The notes under the pieces were generated by a model. It was given only the letters and a program-made list of their open reading frames with translations, was not told the DNA's origin and ran no database searches. DNA of 64,000 nucleotides from Mycobacterium sp. ACS4331 (lineage in GTDB: Bacteria; Actinomycetota; Actinomycetes; Mycobacteriales; Mycobacteriaceae): NCBI RefSeq assembly GCF_001667265.1, contig NZ_LZHW01000007.1:62001-126000 (forward strand), in the 5' to 3' direction. How positions within the stretch are numbered: the first letter of the stretch is position 1; every line of letters begins with the position of its first letter. This document shows, in pieces, positions 50,062-59,526 of this stretch. The translations under genes were made by a program, and so were the position numbers.

Positions 50062-51243
50062 GTGAGTACCCAGGCCATTCCCACGACCGACGTCGACATC
50101 TTCTCCGACGAGGTGATTCTCGATCCCCATCCGACGTACCGGCAGTTGCGTGATCTCGGGCCGGCGGTCTGGATGGAGCGCCACACGGCGTGGATCGCGC
50201 CGCGCTATGCCGAGGTGCATTCGGCGCTGCAGGACTGGGAGACCTTCTCGTCGGCTTCGGGTCTCGCGCTCAATGACATCATGAACTCGGCGCAGCGCAA
50301 CCTGCTCACCGCTGAACCGCCCGAGCATGCGACGTTACGGAGGGTGCTCGGAGCGCGTCTGACGCCACGTGCGCTGCGGCAGTTGGAGCCCGAGTTCCAG
50401 CGGCGGGCGGATGCGTTGATCGACGAACTGGTGGAGAAGGGGACATTCGAGGGCGTCAGCGAGTTCTCAGTAAAGTTCCCGCTCTCGGTCGTACCCGATC
50501 TGCTCGGATGCCCGCCGGGTGACAGGAGCAAGCTCCTTGATTGGGCCGCAGGAACCTTCGACGCTGCGGGCCCACTCAACGAACGGGCGCAGTCGGCCTT
50601 CGCCGTGTTCGAAGACCTGATGGCATACCTGTTGGGCATGGCCACCAATGGCGGCATGGATCCCGACGGTTGGTGGTCGGACATCCTGGTGCAGGCCAAC
50701 GAACACGACATTCCGGCCGATAAGCAGCCCTTCCTGATCTTCGATTTCCTTGTGCCATCCATGGACACCACCATCAGTGCGCTGTCCACGGCTTTGTGGC
50801 AGCTGGGACAGAGCCCCGATCAATGGCAGAAGGTCCGAGAGGATCGCACGCTGATCGACAACATCGCCGACGAGGCAACGCGGTTCGAGGCGCCTGCCCG
50901 GGGATTCGCCCGCCTGCTGACCAAGGACGTCGACCTCGGAGGGGTCCACCTTCCCGCAGGTGATCGGGTGTTCCTGAGCTACTCCTCGGCCAACCGTGAC
51001 GAGCGACGATGGGAGTCGCCCGACACGTTCGACATCACGCGCGACACTCGAGGACATATCGGGTTCGGCAGCGGGATCCACCGCTGCCTCGGTATGGGGT
51101 TGGCGAAGCTCGAAACACGCACGCTGTTCACCGCTTTGGCGAACCGCGTGGAGTCGTTCGAAGTCGGAGACCCCACCTGGCGCCCCAACAACATCATCCG
51201 CAATATCGGGGCCATGCCGGTCACCATCCACTCCGGCCGCTGA
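50062..51243 (+). CDS. Cytochrome P450
   Basis: A 393-aa bacterial class I P450. The heme ligand lies in FGSGIHRCLGMGLAKLE (Cys342), the K-helix ExxR is DEATRFEAPARG, and the I-helix region reads FDFLVPSMDTTISAL, with Asp-Thr for oxygen activation. It probably hydroxylates an alkyl or alicyclic carbon as the first catabolic step. The reductase gene two positions downstream could supply electrons. GTG start with GAGAG upstream. It is the first gene of a run of catabolic genes on the plus strand. Confidence 0.93.
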   Translation: MSTQAIPTTDVDIFSDEVILDPHPTYRQLRDLGPAVWMERHTAWIAPRYAEVHSALQDWETFSSASGLALNDIMNSAQRNLLTAEPPEHATLRRVLGARLTPRALRQLEPEFQRRADALIDELVEKGTFEGVSEFSVKFPLSVVPDLLGCPPGDRSKLLDWAAGTFDAAGPLNERAQSAFAVFEDLMAYLLGMATNGGMDPDGWWSDILVQANEHDIPADKQPFLIFDFLVPSMDTTISALSTALWQLGQSPDQWQKVREDRTLIDNIADEATRFEAPARGFARLLTKDVDLGGVHLPAGDRVFLSYSSANRDERRWESPDTFDITRDTRGHIGFGSGIHRCLGMGLAKLETRTLFTALANRVESFEVGDPTWRPNNIIRNIGAMPVTIHSGR

Positions 51244-51282
51244 TCCGCTGAAGAACCCCGACAACCTCAAGAAGAAAGAACG

Positions 51283-53886
51283 ATGGGTACCAACCTCACG
51301 AGCACTTCTGCATCGAGCCATCACGACGTGATTGTGATCGGTGCGGGATTCGCTGGAATGTACGCGATCCACAAGTTCCGCGACCAACTCGGACTCGATG
51401 TCCGCGGATTCGAGGCAGCCCCCGATGTCGGCGGAACGTGGTACTGGAACCGCTATCCCGGTGCGCGAGTCGACATCGCGGGCGTCTACTACTCCTTCTC
51501 GTTCGACGAGCAGCTCCAACAGGAATGGCACTGGACGGAGCGCTATCCCGCCCAGGCCGAAATCCTGCGGTACATCGAACACGTCGCCGACCGCTACGAC
51601 ATCCGCCGCAGCATCACCTTCAACGCCCGTGTGACAAGCGTGACCTGGGATGACGGTGCCGACCTGTGGCGTGTCACCACCGACGCCGGAACCACCCACA
51701 CGGCACGGTTCTTCGTGGCCGGCAGCGGAACCCTGTCCAGCCCGAAGAAACCCGACATCCCGGGTGTCGACAGCTTCGCCGGCCAGACGCTCATGACGTC
51801 CTCGTGGCCGGACGGCGTTGACCTGCAAGGCAAACGGGTCGGCGTCATCGGCACCGGTGCCAGCGGCGTCCAGGTGATCAGCGAGGTGTCGAAGATCGCC
51901 GGCAGCCTGACGGTGTTCCAGCGAACGCCGAACTTCGTGACCCCGATGCGTAACCACCCGATTGACCCCGTCGAGGAGGCGGCCGAGAAGGCCAGGTACG
52001 CCGAGATCCGCGAGGAGTCGCGCAACAACTTCTTCGGCATGCCCTACCACGACATCCTCCCGTCGGCGCTGGCGGCCAGCGAGCAGGAGAGGCGTGCCGT
52101 CTACGGCGACCGGTGGCAGAAGGGCGGGTTCCGCTTCCTCATGGACACCTTCGCCGACCTGCTGATCAACCGTGAAGCCAATGACACTGCGGCCGAATAC
52201 ATCCGGGAGCAGATCCGCGAACGTGTGAAGGATCCCGTGACCGCGGAACTGCTGTGCCCTAAGGATGAGCCCTACGGCACCAAGAGGCCGCCCCTGGAGA
52301 CCGACTATCTGGACGCCTACAACCGGGAAACAGTGACGCTGGTCGACATCTCCTCCAATTCCATCGACAGTGTGATCCCCAGCGGTGTGCGGCTTGCCGA
52401 TGGCACGATCCACGAACTGGACGTCCTGATCCTGGCGGTCGGCTTCGATGCGTTGACCGGGCCGCTGATGGCGATGAACATCACCGGCCGGAACGGGCAG
52501 CGCCTTGCCGACGCATGGAAGGACGGACCCGAGACCTATCTGGGGCTGATGTCCCGCGGGTTCCCCAACCTCTTCATGATCACCGGGCCGCAGAGCCCGG
52601 CGGTGACCTACACGGTTCCGCTGGCGATCGAGGACCACGTGGACTTCGCCGCCGACCTGCTGCGCCACATGGATGCGCACGGCCAACGCGTCTTCGACGT
52701 GGAACTCCAGGCTCAGCAGCAGTGGGACGTCGAAACCAACGCCATGGGTGCGATGACGCTGATGGTCGAGTCGAAGTCGTCGTGGTACATGGGCGCCAAC
52801 GTTCCCGGCAAGCCGCGCAAGATTCTGCTGTACATCGGTGGTGTCCCGCGCTATCGGGGAATCTGTGACAACGTCGTGCACAACGACTTCCGCGGTCTCC
52901 GATTCGCGGCGACCTCGTCGGAGTTGACGGATGCCGTCGGTGCCCCGGCCCTGGATCCGGCCTTCATGTTCCTTGACGAGATGACCGCCAAGCAGGGCGT
53001 GACAGGTCTCAAGGAACTCGGTGTCGAGGGCGCCCGGGCGGTGGTGTCCTCGTTCCTCGAGATGCAGGCACCGCCCAGGGCCGGCGTCGAGGTCGCTGAG
53101 CAGGCCTACGGCGACGATCCCGAGCAGCGCCTGCGGGTGTACACACCCGAGGGCAGCGGACCGGGTGCGCCTGTGGTGGTGTACTTCCACGGCGGAGGGT
53201 TCGTCGGCGGCGATCTGGCGATCGCGGACGAGCCCGCGCGCGACCTCGCCACGCGCACGGGTGCGATCGTGGTGTCGGCAACCTACCGGCGCGCTCCCGA
53301 GCATCGGTTCCCGGCGGCCCACAACGATGCCTACGCGGCCCTGCGGTGGACGGTCGACAACATCGGTGCGCACGGCGGCGACCCGACTCGGATCGCCCTC
53401 GCCGGTGACTCCGCCGGCGGCAACCTGGCCGTGGCCGCCGCACTGAGGGCCAAGGCCGACGGCATTGACCTGGAGTCGCTGCTGCTGATCTATCCGCTGG
53501 TCAACCTCTCGATCGAGACGCCGTCGCGGGCCGAGTTCGCCGGCGGTCCCGTGATCACCCGGGCCGACCTGGACTGGTTCGCGGAGCAGTACGCGCCTGC
53601 GCCCGAGGACCGCACTGACCCCCGGCTCGCGCTGGACACCGCGGACCTGGAGGGACTGCCTCCGACGCTGATCCTGGCCAACGAATGCGATCCGCTGCGC
53701 GATGAAGCCATCCTGCTCGCCGACCGGATGCGTGCGACGGGCGTGGATGTCTCGGTGCGCCGGTTCGACGGCATGGGACACGGCGGGTTCTGGCTGTCGT
53801 TGGCTGTTCCCCGATGTGAGGAACAGCGCGCCGCCGCGGCTGAGTTCCTCACCTCGAACGTGACGGCCCCCAGCCTGTCCAAATGA
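51283..53886 (+). CDS. Baeyer-Villiger monooxygenase fused to an alpha/beta-hydrolase (esterase)
   Basis: An 867-aa fusion. Residues 1 to about 550 are a class B flavin monooxygenase: FAD motif VIVIGAGFAGMYAI, GGTWYWNRYPGARVD (BVMO-specific, residues 50-64), second Rossmann motif VIGTGASGVQVI. The BVMO fingerprint FxGxxxHxxxWP appears as FAGQTLMTSSWP, with Met171 where His is expected. Residues from about 590 onward are an HSL-type hydrolase: oxyanion motif FHGGGFVGGD (His636), nucleophile GDSAGGN (Ser710), and later ECDPLRDE and GMGHGGFW with the Asp and His. The monooxygenase would make an ester or lactone from a ketone and the esterase would open it. Confidence 0.9.
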   Translation: MGTNLTSTSASSHHDVIVIGAGFAGMYAIHKFRDQLGLDVRGFEAAPDVGGTWYWNRYPGARVDIAGVYYSFSFDEQLQQEWHWTERYPAQAEILRYIEHVADRYDIRRSITFNARVTSVTWDDGADLWRVTTDAGTTHTARFFVAGSGTLSSPKKPDIPGVDSFAGQTLMTSSWPDGVDLQGKRVGVIGTGASGVQVISEVSKIAGSLTVFQRTPNFVTPMRNHPIDPVEEAAEKARYAEIREESRNNFFGMPYHDILPSALAASEQERRAVYGDRWQKGGFRFLMDTFADLLINREANDTAAEYIREQIRERVKDPVTAELLCPKDEPYGTKRPPLETDYLDAYNRETVTLVDISSNSIDSVIPSGVRLADGTIHELDVLILAVGFDALTGPLMAMNITGRNGQRLADAWKDGPETYLGLMSRGFPNLFMITGPQSPAVTYTVPLAIEDHVDFAADLLRHMDAHGQRVFDVELQAQQQWDVETNAMGAMTLMVESKSSWYMGANVPGKPRKILLYIGGVPRYRGICDNVVHNDFRGLRFAATSSELTDAVGAPALDPAFMFLDEMTAKQGVTGLKELGVEGARAVVSSFLEMQAPPRAGVEVAEQAYGDDPEQRLRVYTPEGSGPGAPVVVYFHGGGFVGGDLAIADEPARDLATRTGAIVVSATYRRAPEHRFPAAHNDAYAALRWTVDNIGAHGGDPTRIALAGDSAGGNLAVAAALRAKADGIDLESLLLIYPLVNLSIETPSRAEFAGGPVITRADLDWFAEQYAPAPEDRTDPRLALDTADLEGLPPTLILANECDPLRDEAILLADRMRATGVDVSVRRFDGMGHGGFWLSLAVPRCEEQRAAAAEFLTSNVTAPSLSK

Positions 53887-54851
53887 GCAGTGCAGTGAAC
53901 GCGGAACTCGAACTGACCGTCTCGGTGCGGGAGGACGTGGCCGACCGGGCTGTCGCACTCACCCTGCGGCGACCCGACGGCCGGCCGCTGCCGTGCTGGG
54001 AACCGGGAGCACACATCGATCTGGTGCTCGGTGATGGCCTCGTCCGCCAATACTCGTTGTGCGGCAACCCCGGTGAGCAGGACAGCTGGCGCATCGCGGT
54101 GCAGCTCGAACCCGATGGCCGCGGCGGGTCCCGAGAGGTGCACGAGAGGCTGCTGCCCGGAGCCACAGTGCGAGTGCGTGTTCCCCGCAACAACTTCCGG
54201 CTGGAATCCGCCGAACGGTACACCTTCATCGCCGGCGGCATCGGAATCACACCGCTGCTGCCGATGATTGCGGCGGTGAACGCGGCCGGCGCCGACTGGC
54301 ACCTGACCTACGGTGGGCGGCAGCGCAGTTCGATGGCGTTCGCCGACGAGTTGGTGGCCGAGTACGGGGATCGGGTCACCGTGCGTCCGCAGGACGAGGT
54401 CGGCGTCATCGACCTGGACGCGCTGCTGGGTGCGCAGCGCACGATCGCCGCGGACGAACGCCTCTACTGCTGCGGCCCGGCGCCGTTGCTTGCCGCAGTG
54501 GAACAGCGGATTTCGGGCGACAGCAGGGACAGGCTGCGCATCGAACGCTTCGAACCCGCCGAGGACACGGTGCGTGAAACCGATCAGGCATTTGAAATCG
54601 AGCTTGCCTCGACCGGTCAGGTTCTGACTGTGGAGGCGACCGAGTCGATATTGGATGCGCTGGCCAGAGACGGCTACAAGGTCGAATCCTCCTGTCAGGA
54701 GGGTCTCTGCGGCACATGTGAAACAGGTGTGCTGGCAGGCGAGGTGGACCATCGCGACACCCTTCTCACGCCCGCTGAACGCGAGGCCAACGAGCTGATG
54801 ATGATCTGCGTCTCCCGCGCCGCGTGCCCCCGCCTGGTGCTGGACCTGTGA
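53883..54851 (+). CDS. FMN/2Fe-2S reductase (phthalate dioxygenase reductase type)
   Basis: A 322-aa electron-transfer protein. The N-terminal flavin-binding domain has RQYSLCGNPGEQD, the NAD-binding domain FIAGGIGITPLLPMIAAV and YCCGPAPLL. A C-terminal plant-type ferredoxin domain has the cluster SCQEGLCGTCETGVL plus a later Cys (MMICVSRAACPR). It can pass electrons from NAD(P)H to the P450 or to a ring-modifying enzyme. The ATG overlaps the BVMO stop (ATGA), so it is in the same operon. Confidence 0.92.
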   Translation: MSSAVNAELELTVSVREDVADRAVALTLRRPDGRPLPCWEPGAHIDLVLGDGLVRQYSLCGNPGEQDSWRIAVQLEPDGRGGSREVHERLLPGATVRVRVPRNNFRLESAERYTFIAGGIGITPLLPMIAAVNAAGADWHLTYGGRQRSSMAFADELVAEYGDRVTVRPQDEVGVIDLDALLGAQRTIAADERLYCCGPAPLLAAVEQRISGDSRDRLRIERFEPAEDTVRETDQAFEIELASTGQVLTVEATESILDALARDGYKVESSCQEGLCGTCETGVLAGEVDHRDTLLTPAEREANELMMICVSRAACPRLVLDL

Positions 54852-54907
54852 CGGCGCCGGGCCTGCGATGACGACCCCGCAAAACCCTTGAAGACGTTGG
54901 GAGTGAA

Positions 54908-55948
54908 GTGAACATGCGTGCCCTTCAAATCGTCGAACCCGGTCGAATCGAGGTTCGAGACGCCCCAGTGCCGGACATCGGACCGGGGGAGGTGCTGGTC
55001 AAGGTGGCCGGTGCCGGAGTCTGTCATTCCGATCTGCATCTCCTTGACCTTCCGGAATGGCCGCTGCTCAACATGACCCTCGGCCACGAGACCGCGGGAC
55101 ACGTGGCGGCGACCGGCCCGGGAGTCACTGGCTTCTCCGAGGGGGACGCCGTCCTGGTGGGCTTCGTGTGGTCGTGCGGAACATGTCGGGCGTGCATCGA
55201 AGGTCGTGACAATGTCTGCGTCGCGGCGGGACGGCTCTCGATGCCGCCGGCCCCCGGGATCAACTCGGACGGCGGCATGGCGGAGTACATCAAGACCGAT
55301 GCGCGCCACCTGTACCCGCTCGGTGGACTCGACCCGACGAACGTCGCCCCCCTTGCAGACGCGGCGTTGACGCCGATGCACGCCGTCAACGGCGCCCGGC
55401 ACCGGCTGACACCCGGAGGCACGGCCGTGGTGATCGGGGTGGGCGGACTCGGCCACATGGGCGTACAAATCCTGAAAGCCACCTCCGGGGTGAGGATCAT
55501 CGCGGTCGACATCAACGCCTCGAAGCTCGACCACGCCCGGAACCTGGGGGCCGACGAGGTTCTCCTCAGCGGTCAGACGGCCGCGCGGCAGATCCTCGAC
55601 CTGACTGGCGGGTACGGCGCCGATGCCGTGTTCGACTTCGTCGGTTCCCAGTCCTCGGTCGACTTGGCGACCGGTGTCGTCGCACCGGACGGCGCCCTGC
55701 GATTCGTCGGAATAGCCGGCGGCGGGTTCACCTACACCGCGGCGCCGTGGCCCACAACCGTCCCGTTCGGCGTGAGTGTCCGCAGCTCGTACGCGGGCAC
55801 CAGGGTCGACCAGTATCAGGTGCTCGAACTGGCCAGGCTCGGGATGATCTCGGTCGAGACGACGACCTATCCCTTGGAGCGGGCCGTCGAGGCGTTCGAC
55901 GATCTGCGGTCGGGCGTGATCACCGGTCGTGCGGTTCTGGTGCCGTGA
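54908..55948 (+). CDS. Zinc-dependent alcohol dehydrogenase
   Basis: A 346-aa medium-chain dehydrogenase. Catalytic zinc ligands lie in GAGVCHSDLHLLD (Cys) and LGHETAGHVAATG (His-Glu). The structural zinc cluster has CGTCRACIEGRDNVC (four Cys), and the NAD fold is VVIGVGGLGHMGVQILKA. It would oxidise the alcohol formed by the P450 to a ketone, the substrate of the BVMO. GTG 54908 or ATG 54914 may be used; GGGAG precedes. It is co-directional with the reductase. Confidence 0.92.
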   Translation: MNMRALQIVEPGRIEVRDAPVPDIGPGEVLVKVAGAGVCHSDLHLLDLPEWPLLNMTLGHETAGHVAATGPGVTGFSEGDAVLVGFVWSCGTCRACIEGRDNVCVAAGRLSMPPAPGINSDGGMAEYIKTDARHLYPLGGLDPTNVAPLADAALTPMHAVNGARHRLTPGGTAVVIGVGGLGHMGVQILKATSGVRIIAVDINASKLDHARNLGADEVLLSGQTAARQILDLTGGYGADAVFDFVGSQSSVDLATGVVAPDGALRFVGIAGGGFTYTAAPWPTTVPFGVSVRSSYAGTRVDQYQVLELARLGMISVETTTYPLERAVEAFDDLRSGVITGRAVLVP

Positions 55949-55973
55949 CGTGTGTGCATGCCAGAGTCGGGGG

Positions 55974-56696
55974 TCATCTTTCGGACGCGGACTCCACATC
56001 GCCGGAACCGGTTGCGTTGCGGCGATACTCGATGAGCGAATCGGTGGTGCGTTGAATGTGGCACTCCAGTGACTTCGCCCCCGCCTCGGCGTCGCGAGCG
56101 AGGGCGAGCTCCATCAGCTCTCGATGTTCTGCCGCGATGTCTCTGCCGGCGTCGGCACCCAGGTGGCGAGACCAATGCAGGTAGAGCTCCGAACGGTCGC
56201 GGAGGGATGTCGCGACCGACTCCAGGTGGACATTCCCGCTGCCGGCGAGCAGGGCGACGTGGAACTCTCGGTGAACCGAGGCGAACTCTCGGGTGATCAG
56301 GCCGTCGGCGTCGTTCACCGGAGTCGACGCCAACCGGTGGTGAGCGGCGACGACCGCAGCCTCCCAGGCCAAGTCGCCGTTGGAGATCGATTCGCGCAAA
56401 GTGGCCGACTCGATGATGACGCGTGCGCGGGTCAGATCGGTGAGGTCGTCGGTGGACAACGACAGGGTGCTGAAGCCCCGCTGCGGATTCGCCTGCAGGA
56501 GACCCTGCTCGGCGAGACGGCCCATCGCTTCGCGGATGACCGACAGGCTGACGTCGAATCGCTGGCTGTAGTCGACGAGCTTCAGCTTCGTCCCAGGAGG
56601 GATGCGGCCCGACAGAACCTCGTCACGGACGGCGTCGAAGACCTTCTCGGCGAGTGTCTGCTTGGCGGTTGGCTGCTTGGGGTTCGAGGGAGCCAT
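55974..56696 (-). CDS. GntR-family regulator (FadR subfamily)
   Basis: A 240-aa regulator with an N-terminal winged helix (TLAEKVFDAVRDEVLSGRIPPG, YSQRFDVSLSVIREAMGRLAEQGLL) and a C-terminal FCD ligand-binding domain with conserved His/Asp (EFHVALLAGSGN, HRELMELALARD). It probably represses the divergent flavin-hydroxylase operon until an aromatic acid or CoA ester is present. The ATG at 56696 is used; the upstream extension lacks support. Palindromes lie in the intergenic region. Confidence 0.9.
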   Translation of the reverse strand: MAPSNPKQPTAKQTLAEKVFDAVRDEVLSGRIPPGTKLKLVDYSQRFDVSLSVIREAMGRLAEQGLLQANPQRGFSTLSLSTDDLTDLTRARVIIESATLRESISNGDLAWEAAVVAAHHRLASTPVNDADGLITREFASVHREFHVALLAGSGNVHLESVATSLRDRSELYLHWSRHLGADAGRDIAAEHRELMELALARDAEAGAKSLECHIQRTTDSLIEYRRNATGSGDVESASER

Positions 56697-56742
56697 CCGC
56701 TCCACTCTACAGCGAGCGCCCATGAATCACGTTTTTCGGTGA

Positions 56743-56762
56743 AATTTCGAAATTAAGCTTAA
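56743..56762. promoter_or_regulatory. Adjacent palindromes between GntR and the flavin hydroxylase
   Basis: AATTTCGAAATT (56743-56754) is a perfect 12-bp palindrome, and TTAAGCTTAA (56753-56762) is a perfect 10-bp palindrome overlapping it by two bases. They lie in an AT-rich region between the divergent genes, where the GntR protein would be expected to bind. This is a positional inference. Confidence 0.5.
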
Positions 56763-56849
56763 ATAGCGTAAAACTAGGTGTACAACGAATGATCGTCAGT
56801 CCCCCGCGGATGGACCTTGAGTTCGCCGCGAATCGAGATTGGATTCGTC

Positions 56850-58649
56850 ATGTCTGACAGCACTGTTCCCGTACTCATCGTGGGAGGCGGCGGCGCCGGA
56901 CTGTCCGCGTCGATGCTGCTCTCCACGCTGGGAGTCGGCTCGCTGCTGGTCAGCGCGCTTCCCACCACCTCAACGGTGCCGAAGGCCCACGTGTTGGGGC
57001 AGCGCACCATGGAGATCTACACCGAGGTCGGCGCCGCCGACGAGATCTGTCGCCTCGGCACCCCCCAGGAGAACCTGGCGGCCACCGGTGTCTACGCCGC
57101 AGTGCGTGGCAGCAACCCGAACGCTGGCCGTGAGATCGGCAAGCTCGAACTCTGGGGTGCGGGATACCGCGACCCCGAGTACATCGACGCCAGCTCGTGC
57201 CCCACAGCCAATCTGCCCCAGATTCGCCTGGAGCCGATCCTTAAGGCGCGCGCCGAGGAGCTGAACCCGGGCGGCGTCCGCTTCCACCATGAACTCGTCG
57301 GCCTGGAGCAGGGGCCCGACGGGGTCCGCAGCACCATCCGGGACCTGTCCACCGGAGCCGAGTATCAGGTCGACTCGCAGTACGTGATCGGCGCCGACGG
57401 CGGTCGGACGATCAACGGCATGCTGGGCATCACGCTTCAGGGCGAACGCGACATCCTGAGCATGGTCTCCGTGCACATGTCCGCGGACCTGTCCGGCGTG
57501 CTCGACGACGACTCCGTTCTGCTGCGGGCGCTGGTGAACCCCGACCTCTACGGCGGCGCACTCAGCGGTGGCGTGATGTGCCCGATGGGCCCGGACAACT
57601 GGGGCACCAAGTCCGAGGAATGGGTCTTCCACATCGGCTACCCGTTCGGCGACCCTGACGCTGGCGACCGGGAGAAGGTCATCGACCGCATGAAGTCGCT
57701 GCTCGGACTGCCCGACCTCGACCCGGAGATCCACGCGGTCTCGGTGTGGACGATGGAAGGCGTCATCGCGGACCGCTTCCGAGTGGGGAGAGTGTTCATC
57801 GCCGGCGATGCCGCCCACAAGCACCCTCCCACAAGCGGTCTCGGTCTCAACTCCGCAGTTCACGACGTGCAGAACCTGTGCTGGAAACTCGCCGAAGTGC
57901 TGTCTGGGCGCGCTCGCGAGGCACTGCTGGATACCTACGAAATCGAGCGACGACCGGTGTTGGAGCGCAACATCGCCAACTCCGTGCGGTGCACTCGGAA
58001 CCGGATCGCGTTCGAGGCCGCACTGGGGCTGTCTCCCGAGAAGTCGCCGGAGGAGAACTGGAGTGAGCTCGAGATCCTTTGGGACCAATCCCATCCGGAG
58101 CACAACGAGCGCGCGGACATCGTGAGCAACGCGCTGGCCACTCTGTCCGGCGAATTCCGGCACCACGGACTGGAATACGGCTTCACCCACACCTCGGATG
58201 CGGTCGTCGACGACGGCTCGCCGGCCCCTGTGGCCATTGACGAAATAAGGCTGTACGAGCCGAGCACCAGGCCCGGGAGCCCGCTTCCGCACGCGATGGT
58301 CTCGCGGCGAGGCGAGGTCTTCCCGCTGCAGAACCTCGCCCACGGCGGGAAGTTCGTCCTGGTCGCGGGTGAGGACGGTGGGGCCTGGGTCGACGCGGCA
58401 CGCAAGATTGCCGAAGGCACGGAGCTGCCCTTGGAGGCGGTGACGGTGGGAGCCGACGACGCCGACCTGGTCGATGTGCGTTTCGCATGGCTGCGTAAGC
58501 GCGAGATCACCCGGCAGGGTGCTGTCCTGGTCCGTCCGGACCGGTTCATCGGATTCCGCAGCATCGGTGCGGTCGAAGACCCCGCGGCGGTTCTCCTTCA
58601 GGCCCTGCGTCAGATCCTGGCAAACAACGAACTGGGGACCGACAAGTGA
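56850..58649 (+). CDS. FAD-dependent aromatic hydroxylase (phenol hydroxylase/TfdB type)
   Basis: A 599-aa group A flavin monooxygenase: N-terminal VLIVGGGGAGLSASMLLSTLG, middle VIGADGGRTINGMLG, and FIAGDAAHKHPPTSGLGLNSAVHD, the GD motif. The C-terminal thioredoxin-like domain found in phenol hydroxylases is present (FVLVAGEDGGAWVDAARKIA to RQGAVLVRPDRFIGFR). It probably converts a phenol to a catechol. ATG 56850 is chosen over the TTG at 56817. It leads an operon with the FAH hydrolase, the extradiol dioxygenase and the CoA ligase. Confidence 0.9.
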   Translation: MSDSTVPVLIVGGGGAGLSASMLLSTLGVGSLLVSALPTTSTVPKAHVLGQRTMEIYTEVGAADEICRLGTPQENLAATGVYAAVRGSNPNAGREIGKLELWGAGYRDPEYIDASSCPTANLPQIRLEPILKARAEELNPGGVRFHHELVGLEQGPDGVRSTIRDLSTGAEYQVDSQYVIGADGGRTINGMLGITLQGERDILSMVSVHMSADLSGVLDDDSVLLRALVNPDLYGGALSGGVMCPMGPDNWGTKSEEWVFHIGYPFGDPDAGDREKVIDRMKSLLGLPDLDPEIHAVSVWTMEGVIADRFRVGRVFIAGDAAHKHPPTSGLGLNSAVHDVQNLCWKLAEVLSGRAREALLDTYEIERRPVLERNIANSVRCTRNRIAFEAALGLSPEKSPEENWSELEILWDQSHPEHNERADIVSNALATLSGEFRHHGLEYGFTHTSDAVVDDGSPAPVAIDEIRLYEPSTRPGSPLPHAMVSRRGEVFPLQNLAHGGKFVLVAGEDGGAWVDAARKIAEGTELPLEAVTVGADDADLVDVRFAWLRKREITRQGAVLVRPDRFIGFRSIGAVEDPAAVLLQALRQILANNELGTDK

Positions 58650-59512
58650 AATTCGCCAACTACGAAGGCCGCGCTGCTCTCACCGACGGGCAGCGTGCGA
58701 TCTTCGTCTCCGAGGCCAGCAACGGCAGCTTCGCCGACGAACCCGAGCGGATCTTCCCGCAGTGGGAGGACTTCGTGTGCTGGGCTGCCGACGTCGACCC
58801 GAGCGACGGGTTCGCCGTCGACCCGGCCAGGCTGGGTGCGCCCTCGCCGCACCCGCGTCAGGTGTTCGCGATCGGGCTCAACTATGCCGACCACGCCAGG
58901 GAGAGCGGGGTCGATCTGCCGACCCAGCCGACCGTGTTCACGAAATTCCCGACTTCAGTCACCGGGGCGCACAACGTGCTTGAGCTTCCCACCGACACAG
59001 TCGATTTCGAGGCGGAACTGGTCGCTGTGATCGGCACCCACGCCCATCGGGTCGCCGAGGAGGACGGGTGGGATCACATCGCCGGACTCACTGTCGGCCA
59101 AGACATCTCGGAGCGAACGCGGCAGCTGGCGGGTCCTGCACCGCAGTTCTCCCTGGGCAAGTCCTTCCCGAACTTCTCGCCCACCGGGCCGTGGCTGGTC
59201 ACCGTGGACGAATTGAAGGATCGCGACCGCCTCGACGTCGGCTGTTCGGTGAACGGGACTGTGATGCAGAACGGCAACACCGTCCAACTGATCTTCTCGA
59301 TCCCTCGACTTGTCGCCGAACTGTCGGAAGTGGTGCCGCTTCTGCCGGGAGACCTGATCTTCACGGGCACCCCCGCCGGGGTCGGTGGAGCCCGCAAGCC
59401 GCCTGTCTACCTGCGCAACGGTGACGTCCTCACCACCTGGGTCGACGGTATCGGCACCATCACCTCCACCTGCCGCCCCGGCACACCGTACCCCTCCCGC
59501 AACCACGCCTGA
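58646..59512 (+). CDS. Fumarylacetoacetate hydrolase-family enzyme
   Basis: A 288-aa FAH-fold protein. The core begins VFAIGLNYADHARESGV, followed by FTKFPTSVTGAHN, DFEAELVAVIG (a metal-binding Glu), the GKSFPNFSPTGPW segment and GDLIFTGTPAGVG. The family cleaves or decarboxylates beta-diketone acids and ring-fission products. After an extradiol ring cleavage it could hydrolyse or isomerise the product. The GTG overlaps the hydroxylase stop (GTGA). The substrate is inferred from context. Confidence 0.9.
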   Translation: MKFANYEGRAALTDGQRAIFVSEASNGSFADEPERIFPQWEDFVCWAADVDPSDGFAVDPARLGAPSPHPRQVFAIGLNYADHARESGVDLPTQPTVFTKFPTSVTGAHNVLELPTDTVDFEAELVAVIGTHAHRVAEEDGWDHIAGLTVGQDISERTRQLAGPAPQFSLGKSFPNFSPTGPWLVTVDELKDRDRLDVGCSVNGTVMQNGNTVQLIFSIPRLVAELSEVVPLLPGDLIFTGTPAGVGGARKPPVYLRNGDVLTTWVDGIGTITSTCRPGTPYPSRNHA

Positions 59513-59526
59513 TCAGGAGTCAAACA

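Noticed and set aside
50467..53958. A very long minus-strand open frame (over 1100 codons) opposite the P450 and BVMO genes
   Set aside because: It is antisense to two genes with clear catalytic motifs; long antisense frames are common in GC-rich DNA and the product has no domain features.
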